64,000 nt of DNA from Halomarinibacterium sp041392205 (GTDB taxonomy: Bacteria > Bacteroidota > Bacteroidia > Flavobacteriales > Flavobacteriaceae). Within the stretch, counting starts at the first letter, position 1. Every line of letters begins with the position of its first letter. The stretch covers positions 310,001-374,000 of the forward strand of contig JAWKMO010000002.1 in NCBI GenBank assembly GCA_041392205.1, in the 5' to 3' direction. Positions 34,106 through 42,250 of this stretch are shown here, one piece after another. The translations under genes were made by a program, and so were the position numbers. A model generated the notes under the pieces. That model was not told where the DNA came from. It worked only from the letters and a program-made list of their open reading frames with translations, and did no database searches.

Positions 34106-35047
34106 TTACATTAAAAACTTAGAACTAATCGATCTATTGTCATGAACACTAAGCATAACTTCTGCAAATAGATGGGCGCAAGTTAATACGCGTATCTTCT
34201 TACTTTCCTTGCGCAGGGGAATAGAGTCTGTAACAATTAATTCTTGAAGTTTTGATTTTTCGAGACGCTCATAAGCATTTCCGGAAAGAATAGGGTGGGT
34301 ACAAATAGCTCGAACACTTAAAGCCCCACGCTCCATCATTAAGTCGGCAGCTTTTGTTAGTGTCCCTGCAGTATCCACCATATCGTCAACGAGTACCACA
34401 TTTTTTCCTTGTACATCGCCTATTAGTTCCATTACGGATATCACATTGGCTTTTTCTCTTTGCTTATAACAAATTACTACATCGCTTTCCATGGCTTTGG
34501 AATAAGCATAGGCTCGTTTTGAGCCACCCATATCGGGCGAAGCAATGGTTAGATTTTCAAGGTTTAAAGATTTAAGATAGGGTAAAAAGATGGTTGAGGC
34601 AAAAAGGTGATCTACTGGTTTTTCAAAAAAACCTTGAATTTGGTCTGCATGCAAGTCCATAGTAATAATACGCGTAGCACCAGCAGTTTCTAACATTTTG
34701 GCTACCAGTTTTGCTGCAATGGGAACCCGGGGTTTGTCTTTTCTATCTTGACGCGCCCACCCAAAATAGGGAAGTACCGCAGTAATATGTCTTGCCGAAG
34801 CTCTTTTGGCAGCATCTAACATTAAAAGCATTTCCATTAAATGGTCGCTATTAGGAAAGGTTGACCCAATAATAAACACCCTGCTTCCACGCACCGATTC
34901 TTCAAAAGAAGGTTGAAACTCTCCATCACTATAGGTTGAGGTAATCACATTTCCTAAGTGAGTGCCAAAAGCTTTAGCAATATCTTCTGCTAGGCTTTGA
35001 CTTTGTTTACAAGCAAAAATTTTAGGCTCTGGGTTGAGTGCAGACAT
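34106..35047 (-). CDS. prs: Ribose-phosphate pyrophosphokinase
   Basis: It makes PRPP from ribose 5-phosphate and ATP for nucleotide, histidine and tryptophan synthesis. It is 313 aa, standard. The metal/ATP motif TMDLHADQIQGFF lies near residue 128 and the PRPP-binding loop VVLVDDMVDTAGTL near 215. It stands alone with its own promoter. Confidence 0.97.
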   Translation of the reverse strand: MSALNPEPKIFACKQSQSLAEDIAKAFGTHLGNVITSTYSDGEFQPSFEESVRGSRVFIIGSTFPNSDHLMEMLLMLDAAKRASARHITAVLPYFGWARQDRKDKPRVPIAAKLVAKMLETAGATRIITMDLHADQIQGFFEKPVDHLFASTIFLPYLKSLNLENLTIASPDMGGSKRAYAYSKAMESDVVICYKQREKANVISVMELIGDVQGKNVVLVDDMVDTAGTLTKAADLMMERGALSVRAICTHPILSGNAYERLEKSKLQELIVTDSIPLRKESKKIRVLTCAHLFAEVMLSVHDNRSISSKFLM

Positions 35048-35067
35048 GGTGTGTGGTTTAGTAGTTA

Positions 35068-35075
35068 CAAAAGTA
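35068..35075 (-). promoter_or_regulatory. prs -7 element
   Basis: The minus strand reads TACTTTTG, an exact TAnnTTTG match, 20 bp before the prs ATG. Confidence 0.55.
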
Positions 35076-35140
35076 AGGGTATGCTACACTTTTTTGCAAA
35101 AATGAATTAAAGAATTACTAACAATTTGTAATTAATTGTT

Positions 35141-35148
35141 TATTTTTG
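35141..35148 (+). promoter_or_regulatory. tRNA-Leu -7 element
   Basis: TATTTTTG is an exact TAnnTTTG match, 12 bp before the mature tRNA 5' end. Confidence 0.6.
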
Positions 35149-35160
35149 CCGTCCTATTAA

Positions 35161-35240
35161 GCCTTGGTGGCGGAATTGGTAGACGCGCACGACTCAAACT
35201 CGTGTTCTTCGGAGTGTGGGTTCGATTCCCACCCAAGGTA
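35161..35240 (+). tRNA. tRNA-Leu, anticodon CAA
   Basis: The acceptor arms GCCTTGG and CCAAGGT pair (first pair G-U), with discriminator A at 35240 as expected for leucine. The anticodon stem CACGA/TCGTG holds the loop CTCAAAC, so the anticodon is CAA and reads UUG. A class II variable arm (GTTCTTCGGAGTG region) and the T arm GTGGG-TTCGATT-CCCAC are clear. CCA is not encoded. Confidence 0.96.
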
Positions 35241-35241
35241 C

Positions 35242-35271
35242 AAAGCTCTTCAGAAATGAAGGGCTTTTATT
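35242..35271 (+). terminator. Terminator behind tRNA-Leu
   Basis: AAAGCTCTTC and GAAGGGCTTT pair with one wobble around a 6-base loop, followed by TATTTT. Confidence 0.8.
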
Positions 35272-35273
35272 TT

Positions 35274-35834
35274 CTACCACCCATCATCTTCATCTTCTTT
35301 TGAATCTTTTCGTAGTCCATTTTTAAATTCTTCATGGAGGTCATTAAACAAACTTGCAATGTTATCCGGGCTTTCCACATATTCTTTTTTTAATTCTCCA
35401 CTTCGGGTATAAAAAGCATCGGGGGCTTTATCCAATTCCACAGCAAACCAGCCTTTTTTTCCTGTATCGTTAATGGGGCCGAATTGCTCAAGACTTACCA
35501 CTTCAAATTTGTATTTATTTTCTTTAAAAGCCACGGCTACTTGATACCTTAGGGCATTGCATGACTTTTTACCTATCACCGTAAAGCACAAAGCATTTTC
35601 TTTTTCTCCTTGAAAAATAATTTTATTTCCTTCTTCTGAAGAAATAACTGTTCGGTTTCCAGTTTTGGACCAAGCAAGGGCTTTTTTGTAGAGCATTTCT
35701 TGACTCATGCCATCCATTTCTACCACTATATAGTTAGGGTGTAAGCCTTCCATATCGTAGGTAAATGATTCAGACTGTGCAAATAAAGCATTGCCAATCA
35801 ATAAAAAAGTAAAAAGAAATTTGGGAACTTTCAT
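35274..35834 (-). CDS. Secreted protein, DUF4468-like
   Basis: It is 186 aa. A Sec signal peptide covers about residues 1-19 (ends LFAQ). The middle resembles DUF4468 (LYKKALAWSKTG then VISSEEGNKIIFQG), a TBP-like fold found in secreted Bacteroidota proteins, though the match is by eye. The C-terminus is charged and acidic. The function is unknown. It is convergent with tRNA-Leu and monocistronic. Confidence 0.72.
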   Translation of the reverse strand: MKVPKFLFTFLLIGNALFAQSESFTYDMEGLHPNYIVVEMDGMSQEMLYKKALAWSKTGNRTVISSEEGNKIIFQGEKENALCFTVIGKKSCNALRYQVAVAFKENKYKFEVVSLEQFGPINDTGKKGWFAVELDKAPDAFYTRSGELKKEYVESPDNIASLFNDLHEEFKNGLRKDSKEDEDDGW

Positions 35835-35908
35835 AATAATCTATCAATTTTAATAGGGGTAAGATATAAATTTTCTTTATTTTTCATTTTGAAAACTTTC
35901 ATTAAAAA

Positions 35909-36487
35909 ATGTCGCAGTTTTGGCTCTATTTTAAATTAGGTCTTGAGCATGTCCTAGATTGGCAGGCATATGATCATGTTTTATTTATTGTTGCCCTTTG
36001 TGCAGCCTATACCTTTTCTTCTTGGAAACGATTGCTTTTATTAGTTTCTATGTTTACCATAGGCCATACATTTTCTTTGTTTTTAACACATTATAGCGTG
36101 GTTAATGTATCGGCAACTTGGATTGAGTTTTTAATCCCTATTACCATTATTTTTACTGGAAGTTACAATATTTTTAAAGGAGTAAAATCTAAAAAAGAAG
36201 AAAAAGTAGGTATCCTTTTTTTAGTGACCCTGTTTTTTGGATTAATCCACGGATTTGGTTTTGGAAGATACTTTCATCAAATTAATGACGACAATGAACT
36301 CATGCCTCTTATAAATTTTGCCCTAGGGATAGAACTTTCGCAACTTATAATTGTAGCATTTGTTGTGGTTTTTGGGTTTTTTATGCAAACCTTCTTCCGG
36401 TTTCAGCAACGCGATTGGGTAATCGTTATTTCTTCCGTAGTGATAGGAATGGCAATTCCCATGAGTATTGAAAATTGGCCATTTTAA
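35909..36487 (+). CDS. HupE/UreJ-family membrane protein
   Basis: It is 192 aa with about six transmembrane helices. Family signs are YFKLGLEHVLDWQAYDHVLF with its GxxHVLDG-type histidines, TIGHTFSLFLTH and FGLIHGFGFGRYF. HupE/UreJ members are linked to nickel transport beside hydrogenase or urease genes, but many Bacteroidota copies have no such neighbours, as here. The metal or other substrate is therefore unknown. Confidence 0.88.
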   Translation: MSQFWLYFKLGLEHVLDWQAYDHVLFIVALCAAYTFSSWKRLLLLVSMFTIGHTFSLFLTHYSVVNVSATWIEFLIPITIIFTGSYNIFKGVKSKKEEKVGILFLVTLFFGLIHGFGFGRYFHQINDDNELMPLINFALGIELSQLIIVAFVVVFGFFMQTFFRFQQRDWVIVISSVVIGMAIPMSIENWPF

Positions 36488-36574
36488 TCGATCTTTATTT
36501 TTTCGGAAACATTTAACACTCACTTTTTTTGTGGCAACGTAACTTCCTTTTAAATTCGTCGTCTATTCCTAAAT

Positions 36575-37003
36575 ATGAAGAAAGACAAACAATTAAAATA
36601 CGACATTGCTTATTTACGAATGGCCCGCGAGTGGAGTAAACTATCCTATTGTAAGCGCCGTCAAGTAGGGGCTCTTATTGTAAAAGATAAAATGATAATA
36701 AGCGATGGTTATAATGGCACCCCCACAGGCTTTGAAAATATATGCGAAGACGATGACGGCTATACAAAATGGTATGTGTTACACGCCGAAGCCAATGCCA
36801 TTTCCAAAGTGGCAGCCTCTACACAATCTTGTAAAGGAGGCACACTGTATATTACCATGTCGCCCTGCCAGCAATGTAGTAAGTTAATTCACCAAACAGG
36901 AATTTCCCGTTTGGTCTATAACGAAGCCTATAAAGATGATTCTGGCGTAAAATTTTTACAAAAAGCAGGCGTTGAGATAACCCATATAGCACAGTTGGAT
37001 TAA
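36575..37003 (+). CDS. dCMP deaminase
   Basis: It is 142 aa. It deaminates dCMP to dUMP, feeding thymidylate synthesis. The zinc site is HAEANAIS (catalytic glutamate) plus SPCQQCSKL, and SYCKRRQVGALIVKD is typical of the ComEB/dCMP branch. The protease gene starts 3 bp after its stop, so the two are co-transcribed. Confidence 0.93.
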   Translation: MKKDKQLKYDIAYLRMAREWSKLSYCKRRQVGALIVKDKMIISDGYNGTPTGFENICEDDDGYTKWYVLHAEANAISKVAASTQSCKGGTLYITMSPCQQCSKLIHQTGISRLVYNEAYKDDSGVKFLQKAGVEITHIAQLD

Positions 37004-37006
37004 CCT

Positions 37007-38602
37007 ATGAATCGATCAAATAAATACCTTCCCCTTTTTATTGGCGTTGCACTTGCTGTGGGTGTTTATATAGGCTCTAGACTCAATTTTGAAGACAACA
37101 ATGAGAAAATTTTTGCGACCAATTCCAAAAAGGACAAACTTAACAGGCTTATCGATTACATTGATTACGAATATGTTGACAATGTAAATACCGATAGTAT
37201 TGTGGATGTTACCGTAAACGGAATTTTAGAAAACCTAGACCCCCACTCTGTTTATATACCCGTATCTCAATATGAAGACAATGCAGATGATATGCGAGGA
37301 AATTTTGTAGGTATTGGAGTAAGCTTTTATGTCTATAACGATTCCATTGCCGTGATTCGCCCTATAGAAGGCGGAAGTGCCGAAAGAGTTGGGATTAAAG
37401 GGGGCGATCGTATTTTATATGCCGATGGAAAAAAACTCTTTGGAGAAAACATCGATAGAGATAGTATTTCAAAATTTTTAAAAGGAGAGATTAACTCCAA
37501 AGTCGCCTTAAAAATTTTCCGAAAAGGGGAAAAAGACCTTCTCGATTTTAAACTAAAAAGAAGGAGAATTCCCATTATTAGTGTAGATGCTTCCTATATG
37601 TTAAATCCCACAATAGGCTATATTAAGATAAACCGTTTTTCGGAAAACACCTATGCCGAATTTAAAGAGGCCCTAGATTATTTAATTGAGGAAGGGATGA
37701 AAACTTTGGTATTGGACCTAAGGGATAATCCTGGGGGGTATATTTCTGCAGCGGAAAGAATTTTGGACGAATTTTTAGAAGACGATACTTTGCTGCTCAT
37801 TACCAAAAATAAAGCTGGGGACGAAACCAAAAGCTATGCTACACGAAAAGGCGATTTTGAAAAAGGAAAACTTTATGTATTAATCAATGAAAACTCGGCA
37901 TCTGCCAGCGAAATTGTAGCGGGAGCACTACAAGATAACGATAAAGGGACAATCGTTGGGCGTCGCTCTTTTGGGAAAGGGCTGGTTCAACGAGAAATGG
38001 CTTTGGGAGATGGAAGTGCCGTTCGGTTAACCATTGCACGCTATTATACTCCTACCGGAAGGTCCATACAAAGACCCTACGGAGAAGGTAATGGAAATTA
38101 TTATAACGATTACGAAAAACGGTATCGAAACGGAGAATTACTCCATGCCGATAGTATAAAAGTAGCAGATTCTTTAAAATATGTCACTCCCAAAGGAAAA
38201 GTAGTGTACGGGGGCGGCGGAATTATCCCCGATGTTTTTATCCCAAAAGATACCAGTATTGAAAACGAAACACTAGATTATGTTAGCCGTAATGGTTTTA
38301 TGAGCTATTTTATTTTTGAATATTTGGAAAAAAATCGTTCGCAATTTGAAAAAATGACCTACAACGATTTTAAAAACACCTATGAAGTAACCGAAACACT
38401 TGCCCAAGAATTTATCGTATACTCAAGGCTTCAAGAAGCACAAATCGATTTAAGCAATTACCAAGAGGCATTAAAAATAGCGCTAAAAGCAAATATTGCA
38501 CAACAATTATTTGGGCCCAATGCCTATGAGTTTATCCTAAATGTAGATGATACCATGCTTCAAAAAGTCTTAGAGATGGAAAAAAAGCGCCTAGAAAAGT
38601 AA
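37007..38602 (+). CDS. C-terminal processing peptidase (S41, CtpA/Prc type)
   Basis: It is 531 aa. An N-terminal signal anchor (about residues 7-25) places it in the periplasm. A PDZ domain lies near 90-175 (GNFVGIGVSFYVYNDSIAVI). The S41 core has LDLRDNPGG near 240, the catalytic serine in SASAS (S297-S301) and the lysine in RRSFGKGLVQ near 325. It trims or degrades envelope proteins by their C-termini. A C-terminal extension of about 150 residues follows. Confidence 0.94.
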   Translation: MNRSNKYLPLFIGVALAVGVYIGSRLNFEDNNEKIFATNSKKDKLNRLIDYIDYEYVDNVNTDSIVDVTVNGILENLDPHSVYIPVSQYEDNADDMRGNFVGIGVSFYVYNDSIAVIRPIEGGSAERVGIKGGDRILYADGKKLFGENIDRDSISKFLKGEINSKVALKIFRKGEKDLLDFKLKRRRIPIISVDASYMLNPTIGYIKINRFSENTYAEFKEALDYLIEEGMKTLVLDLRDNPGGYISAAERILDEFLEDDTLLLITKNKAGDETKSYATRKGDFEKGKLYVLINENSASASEIVAGALQDNDKGTIVGRRSFGKGLVQREMALGDGSAVRLTIARYYTPTGRSIQRPYGEGNGNYYNDYEKRYRNGELLHADSIKVADSLKYVTPKGKVVYGGGGIIPDVFIPKDTSIENETLDYVSRNGFMSYFIFEYLEKNRSQFEKMTYNDFKNTYEVTETLAQEFIVYSRLQEAQIDLSNYQEALKIALKANIAQQLFGPNAYEFILNVDDTMLQKVLEMEKKRLEK

Positions 38603-38607
38603 CCCTT

Positions 38608-38802
38608 TCATTTTCTACTTTTCTTTATTTTAAAAGAAATGTTTAGGATAAGCATTAATAAAATAACACAAGTTGCAGCAAGGATTCCTATGAGAGCAAT
38701 TTTGCTATCCCCTTCAAAAAGGGAATCAAAATTTAATTTGGTAGCATTAAAAATGATAAGCCCTAGGGCTATTATTATAAGGGAGTATCTAAATAGTTTC
38801 AT
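38608..38802 (-). CDS. Small two-helix membrane protein
   Basis: It is 64 aa with two hydrophobic helices (LIIIALGLIIFNAT and IALIGILAATCVILLMLIL) and a basic tail KIKKSRK. It starts 5 bp after the MarC gene stop on the same strand, so it is probably real and co-transcribed. I do not recognise a family. Its stop lies 5 bp from the stop of the convergent protease gene. Confidence 0.68.
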   Translation of the reverse strand: MKLFRYSLIIIALGLIIFNATKLNFDSLFEGDSKIALIGILAATCVILLMLILNISFKIKKSRK

Positions 38803-38807
38803 GTATT

Positions 38808-39389
38808 TTAGTTAAATAATTCCTGAATGTTGGAAGTAAACAATTTTACGGCAATGGCAAGTAAAATGACCCCAAATATTTTCTGAATAACAGCAATCCC
38901 ATTTTTCCCTAAAACCCGCTGAAGTTTCCCCGAAGTCTTTAAAACGATGTAAATAATAATCACATTTACAATTACAGCAACAATCACATTTTCCAAAGCA
39001 TATTCGGCACGTAACGATAACAAGGTGGTTAAACTCCCAGGTCCAGCAAGCATTGGGAAAGCTAGCGGAAACACCGAAGCCATATCGGGACTACTTCCAT
39101 CGTCTTTAAACAAAGTAATGCCTAATATCATTTCCAAGGCTATAAAAAATAATATAAATGCCCCCGCTACGGCAAATTCATTTACATTAATCCCAATAAG
39201 TTTTAAGATACTTTCTCCCAAAAATAGAAAAACCGTCATTACAATAGCCGCAATAATAGACGCTTTTTCACTATGTATATGCCCTGCCCGTTTCCGAAGT
39301 GCTATGACAATGGGGATATTGCCAATAATATCGATTACGGCAAACAAAATCATACTTGCTGTGGCTATTTCTTTAAAATTAAGTGGCAT
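38808..39389 (-). CDS. MarC-family integral membrane protein
   Basis: It is 193 aa with six transmembrane helices. Family landmarks are FAVIDIIGNIPIVIAL at the start, VAGAFILFFIALEMILG and the loop VFPLAFPMLAGPGSLTTLLS. MarC proteins were once tied to antibiotic resistance, but no transport role is established. It forms a two-gene unit with the following 64-aa membrane protein. Confidence 0.92.
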   Translation of the reverse strand: MPLNFKEIATASMILFAVIDIIGNIPIVIALRKRAGHIHSEKASIIAAIVMTVFLFLGESILKLIGINVNEFAVAGAFILFFIALEMILGITLFKDDGSSPDMASVFPLAFPMLAGPGSLTTLLSLRAEYALENVIVAVIVNVIIIYIVLKTSGKLQRVLGKNGIAVIQKIFGVILLAIAVKLFTSNIQELFN

Positions 39390-39493
39390 TTTTAAAATAA
39401 GTTATATTTAACAAAATTACGCTTTTAATTTGAGCGATATAAGTTGAAAGTAATGTAATTAAAATTTTATTACTTGGGAACCTTCTAAATCCC

Positions 39494-39532
39494 AAAATCA
39501 TAAATCTAAAATCATAAATCCTTGTATCTTTA
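39494..39532 (+). promoter_or_regulatory. Tandem 13-bp repeats and -7 element upstream of the DUF3109 gene
   Basis: AAAATCATAAATC occurs twice without change (39494-39506 and 39508-39520). Four bases later TATCTTTA (39525-39532) resembles the -7 consensus and lies 4 bp before the ATG, implying a leaderless mRNA. The repeats cover the -33 region, so they could bind a regulator. Confidence 0.45.
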
Positions 39533-39536
39533 CAAG

Positions 39537-40100
39537 ATGTTTCAGCTAGGTAAAACCATCGTTTCGGAAGACCTTATCGAAAAGGAATTTGTTTGCAATC
39601 TACACGCTTGTAAAGGAGCATGTTGTATTGAAGGCGAAGCAGGAGCACCAGTAACCCAAGAAGAAGTTGCTATTTTAAAAGAAATCTACCCAAAAGTAAA
39701 ACCCTTTCTCCGTCCCGAGGGGATTGTTGCCATCGAAGCACAAGGCACCCATATAGTAAGTGATTTTGACGAATTGGAAACCCCTTTAGTAGCAGGAAAA
39801 GAATGTGCCTATGTTACCTTTACCCCTATGGGGATAGCCAGTTGTGGAATAGAAGATGCCTATAATGCAGGGGTAATAAATTTTAAAAAACCTATTTCGT
39901 GTCATTTATATCCTGTAAGAGTGCAACAATACAGTGAATTTGCTGCGGTAAACTATCACAAATGGCCCATTTGTAACGATGCCTGTAGTTTGGGGAAAGA
40001 ACTTAAAGTTCCAGTTTATAAGTTTGTCAAGGATGCCTTAATCCGAAAATTTGGAGAAGACTGGTATGCCGAACTTGAAAAAGTTGCTAAAGACTTTTAG
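39537..40100 (+). CDS. DUF3109 family cysteine-rich protein
   Basis: It is 187 aa from the ATG at 39537 (MFQLGKTIVSED); the frame also opens at a TTG 15 bases earlier, inside the promoter. Conserved cysteines occur at CNLHACKGACC near residue 23, then in KECAY, SCGIE, ISCHLYPVR and WPICNDAC. The spacing resembles a YkgJ-like zinc or iron-sulfur site. The function is unknown. Confidence 0.88.
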   Translation: MFQLGKTIVSEDLIEKEFVCNLHACKGACCIEGEAGAPVTQEEVAILKEIYPKVKPFLRPEGIVAIEAQGTHIVSDFDELETPLVAGKECAYVTFTPMGIASCGIEDAYNAGVINFKKPISCHLYPVRVQQYSEFAAVNYHKWPICNDACSLGKELKVPVYKFVKDALIRKFGEDWYAELEKVAKDF

Positions 40101-40155
40101 TTCCATTTCTTTCATTTTCATTATTTTAGTAACCTAATACTAACTTATCGTACTA

Positions 40156-40758
40156 ATGAAAAAACCACTTTTATTATTATTAGCTGTTTCACTTTGGGTA
40201 GGATGTAAAGACAATCCTGTTGCAAAAAAGATTAAAGAAACAAAACAGAATGTTGAAAATACGGGCAATGCCATGAAGGAGCTTAATGAGATTCAAAAAG
40301 ATCTTGAAGCCTTAAAAGAAGTAACCCCGCTTACCAATGACGAATTAAAAGCTTGGCTCCCTGAGGAAATAGATGGAATGAAGCGAATTGCTTTTAAAGC
40401 CGGAGAAACCAGTTTTATGAACATAGCCTCCATTGATGCCACCTATGCTAACGAGGATAAATCCAAAAAATTTAAAATCCAAGTAATTGATGGAGCTGGT
40501 GAAATGGGAGCAGCAGCAACAGCAGGAATGCGCATGTTATTTTCGCAAGACTTTGAAGAAGAAACCGAAACCCATACTAAAAAAACCAATAAAAGAAACG
40601 GTATAAAGACGATTGAAGAATATAGCAAGAACAGAAATAATAGCACCATACAGCTCTTGCAAGAAGACCGCTTTTATATTAACGCCAGCGGAACCAACAT
40701 GGATATCGATGAAACTTGGGATGCCATTAAAGCGTTAGACTTTCAAAAACTAGGATAA
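40156..40758 (+). CDS. Hypothetical lipoprotein
   Basis: It is 200 aa. The signal peptide ends in the lipobox WVGC (Cys17). A helical stretch follows (KIKETKQNVENTGNAMKEL), then a domain beginning LTNDELKAWLPEEIDGMKR and ending WDAIKALDF. Similar small lipoproteins exist in flavobacteria, but I know no function. It is monocistronic with a strong terminator. Confidence 0.82.
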   Translation: MKKPLLLLLAVSLWVGCKDNPVAKKIKETKQNVENTGNAMKELNEIQKDLEALKEVTPLTNDELKAWLPEEIDGMKRIAFKAGETSFMNIASIDATYANEDKSKKFKIQVIDGAGEMGAAATAGMRMLFSQDFEEETETHTKKTNKRNGIKTIEEYSKNRNNSTIQLLQEDRFYINASGTNMDIDETWDAIKALDFQKLG

Positions 40759-40782
40759 TTTCACCTATACGACCTAAAATTT

Positions 40783-40815
40783 AAACCAGAGTTTTGCTCT
40801 GGTTTTCTTTTTTAT
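40783..40815 (+). terminator. Intrinsic terminator of the 200-aa lipoprotein gene
   Basis: AAACCAGAG-TTTTG-CTCTGGTTT, a perfect 9-bp stem, is followed by a T-rich run. Confidence 0.92.
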
Positions 40816-41162
40816 TAGAAAAGAGGATTTTTTTTCAAGGTTATTTTTGTTGAAAAATAACATTACCAAAAGGTTATGAAAGGGTATCCAAACCGTAGTA
40901 AAATGGGAGGATTTTGGGGTTTTCAACGGTAATTTCAACGAATGTTTATAACCCTAATCAATATATCACAAACTATTAAAAATCAATTAATTACATTAAA
41001 TATTTAACAAAACAATACGAACAATGCTAATACCTCCATGTTGAAAACTTTGTTAAAAACCCGAAGTAATTTTTCCTCATTTCCGTTTTAATTTTTTTCA
41101 TATTTGTTAGTCCCTAGTAACAAGAAAAATTCATTCATTTTTAAAAACGAAAAGGACAAACA
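40816..41162 (+). promoter_or_regulatory. Long leader/control region upstream of nrdB
   Basis: These 347 bases carry no gene I can support. They hold several copies of one 8-mer: GTTGAAAA at 40849 and 41040, its complement TTTTCAAC at 40920, and the shorter TTTCAACG twice at 40921 and 40933. The arms GTTTTCAAC (40919-40927) and GTTGAAAAC (41040-41048) are exact inverted repeats. A -7 element CATATTTG lies at 41099-41106, about 56 bp before the ATG. The region may bind a cell-cycle or dNTP-responsive regulator. Confidence 0.45.
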
Positions 41163-42140
41163 ATGAGCGCAGTAGAACCCATTTTAGCAGAAAACAAAAA
41201 CAGATTTGTAATTTTTCCAATCGAACATCACGATATTTGGGAATGGTACAAAAAGAGTGAAGCCAGTTTTTGGACCGCAGAGGAAATAGATCTCCATCAA
41301 GATTTAACTGATTGGACCAATAAACTGAACGATGACGAACGCTATTTTATTAAACACATTTTAGCTTTTTTTGCTGCGAGTGATGGTATTGTCAATGAAA
41401 ACCTAGCCGAAAACTTCGTAAATGAAGTACAATATAGTGAGGCAAAATTCTTTTACGGGTTTCAAATTATGATGGAAAATATCCATAGCGAAACCTACTC
41501 CCTTCTTATAGATACCTACGTAAAAGACGATAAAGAAAAAGACATCCTTTTTAAAGCCATTGAAAATTTTCCAGCCATTAAAAAGAAAGCAGACTGGGCT
41601 TTAAAATGGATTGATAGCCCAAGTTTTGCAGAACGGCTTATTGCCTTTGCTGCCGTAGAAGGGATTTTCTTCTCTGGAGCTTTCTGCTCTATTTTTTGGC
41701 TTAAGAAAAGAGGATTAATGCCTGGGCTTACTTTTTCGAATGAATTAATTTCTCGCGACGAAGGCGTTCATTGTGATTTTGCAGTTCACCTACACAATCA
41801 CCATCTCATAAACAAAGTTCCAAAAGAGCGCATTCGTGAAATTATTGTAGACGCCCTCAACATCGAACGGGAATTTATTACCGAATCACTTCCCGTAAGT
41901 TTAATAGGGATGAATGCAAAACTCATGACACAATACCTCGAGTTTGTAACCGATAGATTATTAGTTGAGTTACAATGCGAAAAAGAATATAACGCCAGCA
42001 ATCCATTTGACTTTATGGATATGATTTCATTACAAGGAAAAACCAATTTCTTTGAAAAGCGAGTGTCAGAATACCAAAAAGCTGGTGTAACCAATATGGA
42101 TAAAGAGTCGAATAAAATAAGTTTCGACGCAGACTTTTAA
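41163..42140 (+). CDS. nrdB: Ribonucleoside-diphosphate reductase, small (radical) subunit
   Basis: It is 325 aa, class Ia type. It holds the di-iron centre and tyrosyl radical that start ribonucleotide reduction in NrdA. Ligand segments are AASDGIVNENLAENF, MMENIHSETYSLL (glutamate, histidine and the tyrosine that should carry the radical) and SRDEGVHCDFAVHLHNHH. Residue choice is by family pattern. nrdA follows by 110 bp. Confidence 0.96.
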   Translation: MSAVEPILAENKNRFVIFPIEHHDIWEWYKKSEASFWTAEEIDLHQDLTDWTNKLNDDERYFIKHILAFFAASDGIVNENLAENFVNEVQYSEAKFFYGFQIMMENIHSETYSLLIDTYVKDDKEKDILFKAIENFPAIKKKADWALKWIDSPSFAERLIAFAAVEGIFFSGAFCSIFWLKKRGLMPGLTFSNELISRDEGVHCDFAVHLHNHHLINKVPKERIREIIVDALNIEREFITESLPVSLIGMNAKLMTQYLEFVTDRLLVELQCEKEYNASNPFDFMDMISLQGKTNFFEKRVSEYQKAGVTNMDKESNKISFDADF

Positions 42141-42146
42141 AAAATT

Positions 42147-42177
42147 TCCGCTTGTTCCCCAAAGGGCGGATTTTTTT
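42147..42177 (+). terminator. Weak terminator or attenuator between nrdB and nrdA
   Basis: TCCGC and GCGGA form a short stem with a 14-base loop, then seven T. The stem is weak, so partial read-through into nrdA is likely. Confidence 0.45.
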
Positions 42178-42250
42178 AAATCATTGAAAATGTGCAATAA
42201 ACCATTGTGCAAGAAAGAATTTTTTTCAAAAAACAAAAACCTCTAGCAAC

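Noticed and set aside
40876..40932. 18-residue possible leader peptide before nrdB
   Set aside because: No residue bias, no attenuator structure around it and a start without a ribosome site; more likely chance.
40951..40976. NrdR-box-like AATCAATATATCACA
   Set aside because: Only a partial match to the NrdR consensus and no second box at the usual distance.
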